Shown: positions 6,093 to 6,511 of the stretch, one piece after another
Numbering within the stretch: the first letter of the stretch is position 1
Layout: each line of letters starts with the position of its first letter
Assembly: GCA_001602885.1 (NCBI GenBank)
Contig: LUZH01000179.1
Location: forward strand, 1 to 6,511
DNA: 6,511 nucleotides
Source of the DNA: Bacteroidales bacterium Bact_16
GTDB taxonomy: Bacteria; Bacteroidota; Bacteroidia; Bacteroidales; UBA932
Direction of reading: 5' to 3'
Notes under the pieces: generated by a model
Databases searched by the model: none
Seen by the model: only the letters and a program-made list of their open reading frames with translations
Told to the model about the DNA's origin: nothing
Made by a program: the position numbers and the translations under genes

Positions 6093-6511
6093 TTAGTCGT
6101 TGAGGGAGAAACGCTTGGTGGCGACGACCTTGGCGTCCTTGTCGAAGGCGGCGAGCGCCTGGGCGACCGTGGACTTGTCGTCGGCCATCTGGTACTCCTG
6201 CTCCATCAGGGTGTTCTCCTTGAGGAACTTCTGGACACGGCCGTTGGCAATGTTCTCGACCATCTGGGCAGGAAGGTTCGCGGCCTTCTCGGCGCTGACG
6301 GTCTTGATGATCTCGCGGGCCTGGGCGGCCTGCTCGGGCGTGATCCAGCCCTTGGACATGTTGGACTCGATGTGGTCCTCGCTGTCCACGTGGGCAGGGT
6401 TGATGCCGGCCTTCTTGAGGGCTGCGTCGACAGCCTTCTGGACCTGCTCCTCCTTGGTCTTCTCGATCGCGACCTTCTTCTCGTTCTCGAGCACCTCGGC
6501 CGGGCAGTCAG
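6093..6511 (-). CDS. tsf: Translation elongation factor Ts, C-terminal part (cut by right edge)
   Basis: The last 138 residues of EF-Ts are present, reading in from the edge as DCPAEVLENEKKVAIEKTKEE. EF-Ts is the cytoplasmic nucleotide exchange factor that removes GDP from EF-Tu. Diagnostic segments are LPAQMVENIANGRVQKFLKE, matching the KMVEGRMKKF region of E. coli EF-Ts, and TLMEQEYQMADDKSTVAQAL, matching its SLTGQPFVMEPSKTVGQLL. The protein ends KRFSLND. The GTG inside EVLENE is an internal Val codon, not a start; the reading frame stays open to the edge, where the EF-Tu-binding N-terminal domain would continue. A terminator 24 bases after the stop makes it the last gene of its operon; in most bacteria rpsB lies upstream, here outside the window. 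Confidence 0.97.
   Translation of the reverse strand, partial: DCPAEVLENEKKVAIEKTKEEQVQKAVDAALKKAGINPAHVDSEDHIESNMSKGWITPEQAAQAREIIKTVSAEKAANLPAQMVENIANGRVQKFLKENTLMEQEYQMADDKSTVAQALAAFDKDAKVVATKRFSLND

Noticed and set aside
5903..6103. A 66-codon + strand frame spanning the lipoprotein start and the tsf terminator
   Set aside because: It runs through a terminator hairpin and both neighbouring genes, with no promoter or homology signal.

Overview
The window looks like a chromosomal stretch from a fairly GC-rich member of the Bacteroidota, probably order Bacteroidales. Three things point there. Two intergenic regions carry the Bacteroidota -7 promoter box TAnnTTTG, in the identical context GTATATTTGT. 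No gene start has a Shine-Dalgarno sequence; the upstream bases are A/T-rich instead. The gene content includes a DUF4954 protein, two lipoproteins and an EF-Ts with Bacteroidota-like features. I cannot name a genus.

All six genes lie on the minus strand, so transcription runs from right to left. The first is the C-terminal half of tsf (translation elongation factor Ts, cut by the right edge), closed by a strong hairpin terminator. Next is a single gene for an unrecognised lipoprotein built of about four PepSY-like repeat modules, with its own terminator. The T-tract of that terminator ends one base before the promoter box of the next unit. That unit is two genes joined by a 4-base ATGA overlap: a 14-helix polysaccharide/oligosaccharide flippase of the MATE/Wzx type, then a lipid-anchored cyclophilin-type peptidyl-prolyl isomerase. 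A 177-base gap follows. It holds a possible short-RNA promoter or stem-loop, the terminator of the isomerase gene, and the promoter of the last unit. That last unit is a 734-residue DUF4954 protein with left-handed beta-helix (hexapeptide) repeats and, 10 bases further on, a SIS-domain sugar isomerase cut by the left edge.

How the genes work together is only partly clear. EF-Ts is core translation. The flippase and the isomerase plausibly serve the cell envelope: glycan export across the inner membrane and folding of proteins outside the cytoplasm. The SIS/DUF4954 pair looks like an uncharacterised two-gene sugar-phosphate or sugar-nucleotide module, and it is the most interesting part of the window. 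No mobile element, tRNA, rRNA, CRISPR array or phage gene was seen, and no gene-free stretch exceeds 300 bases.
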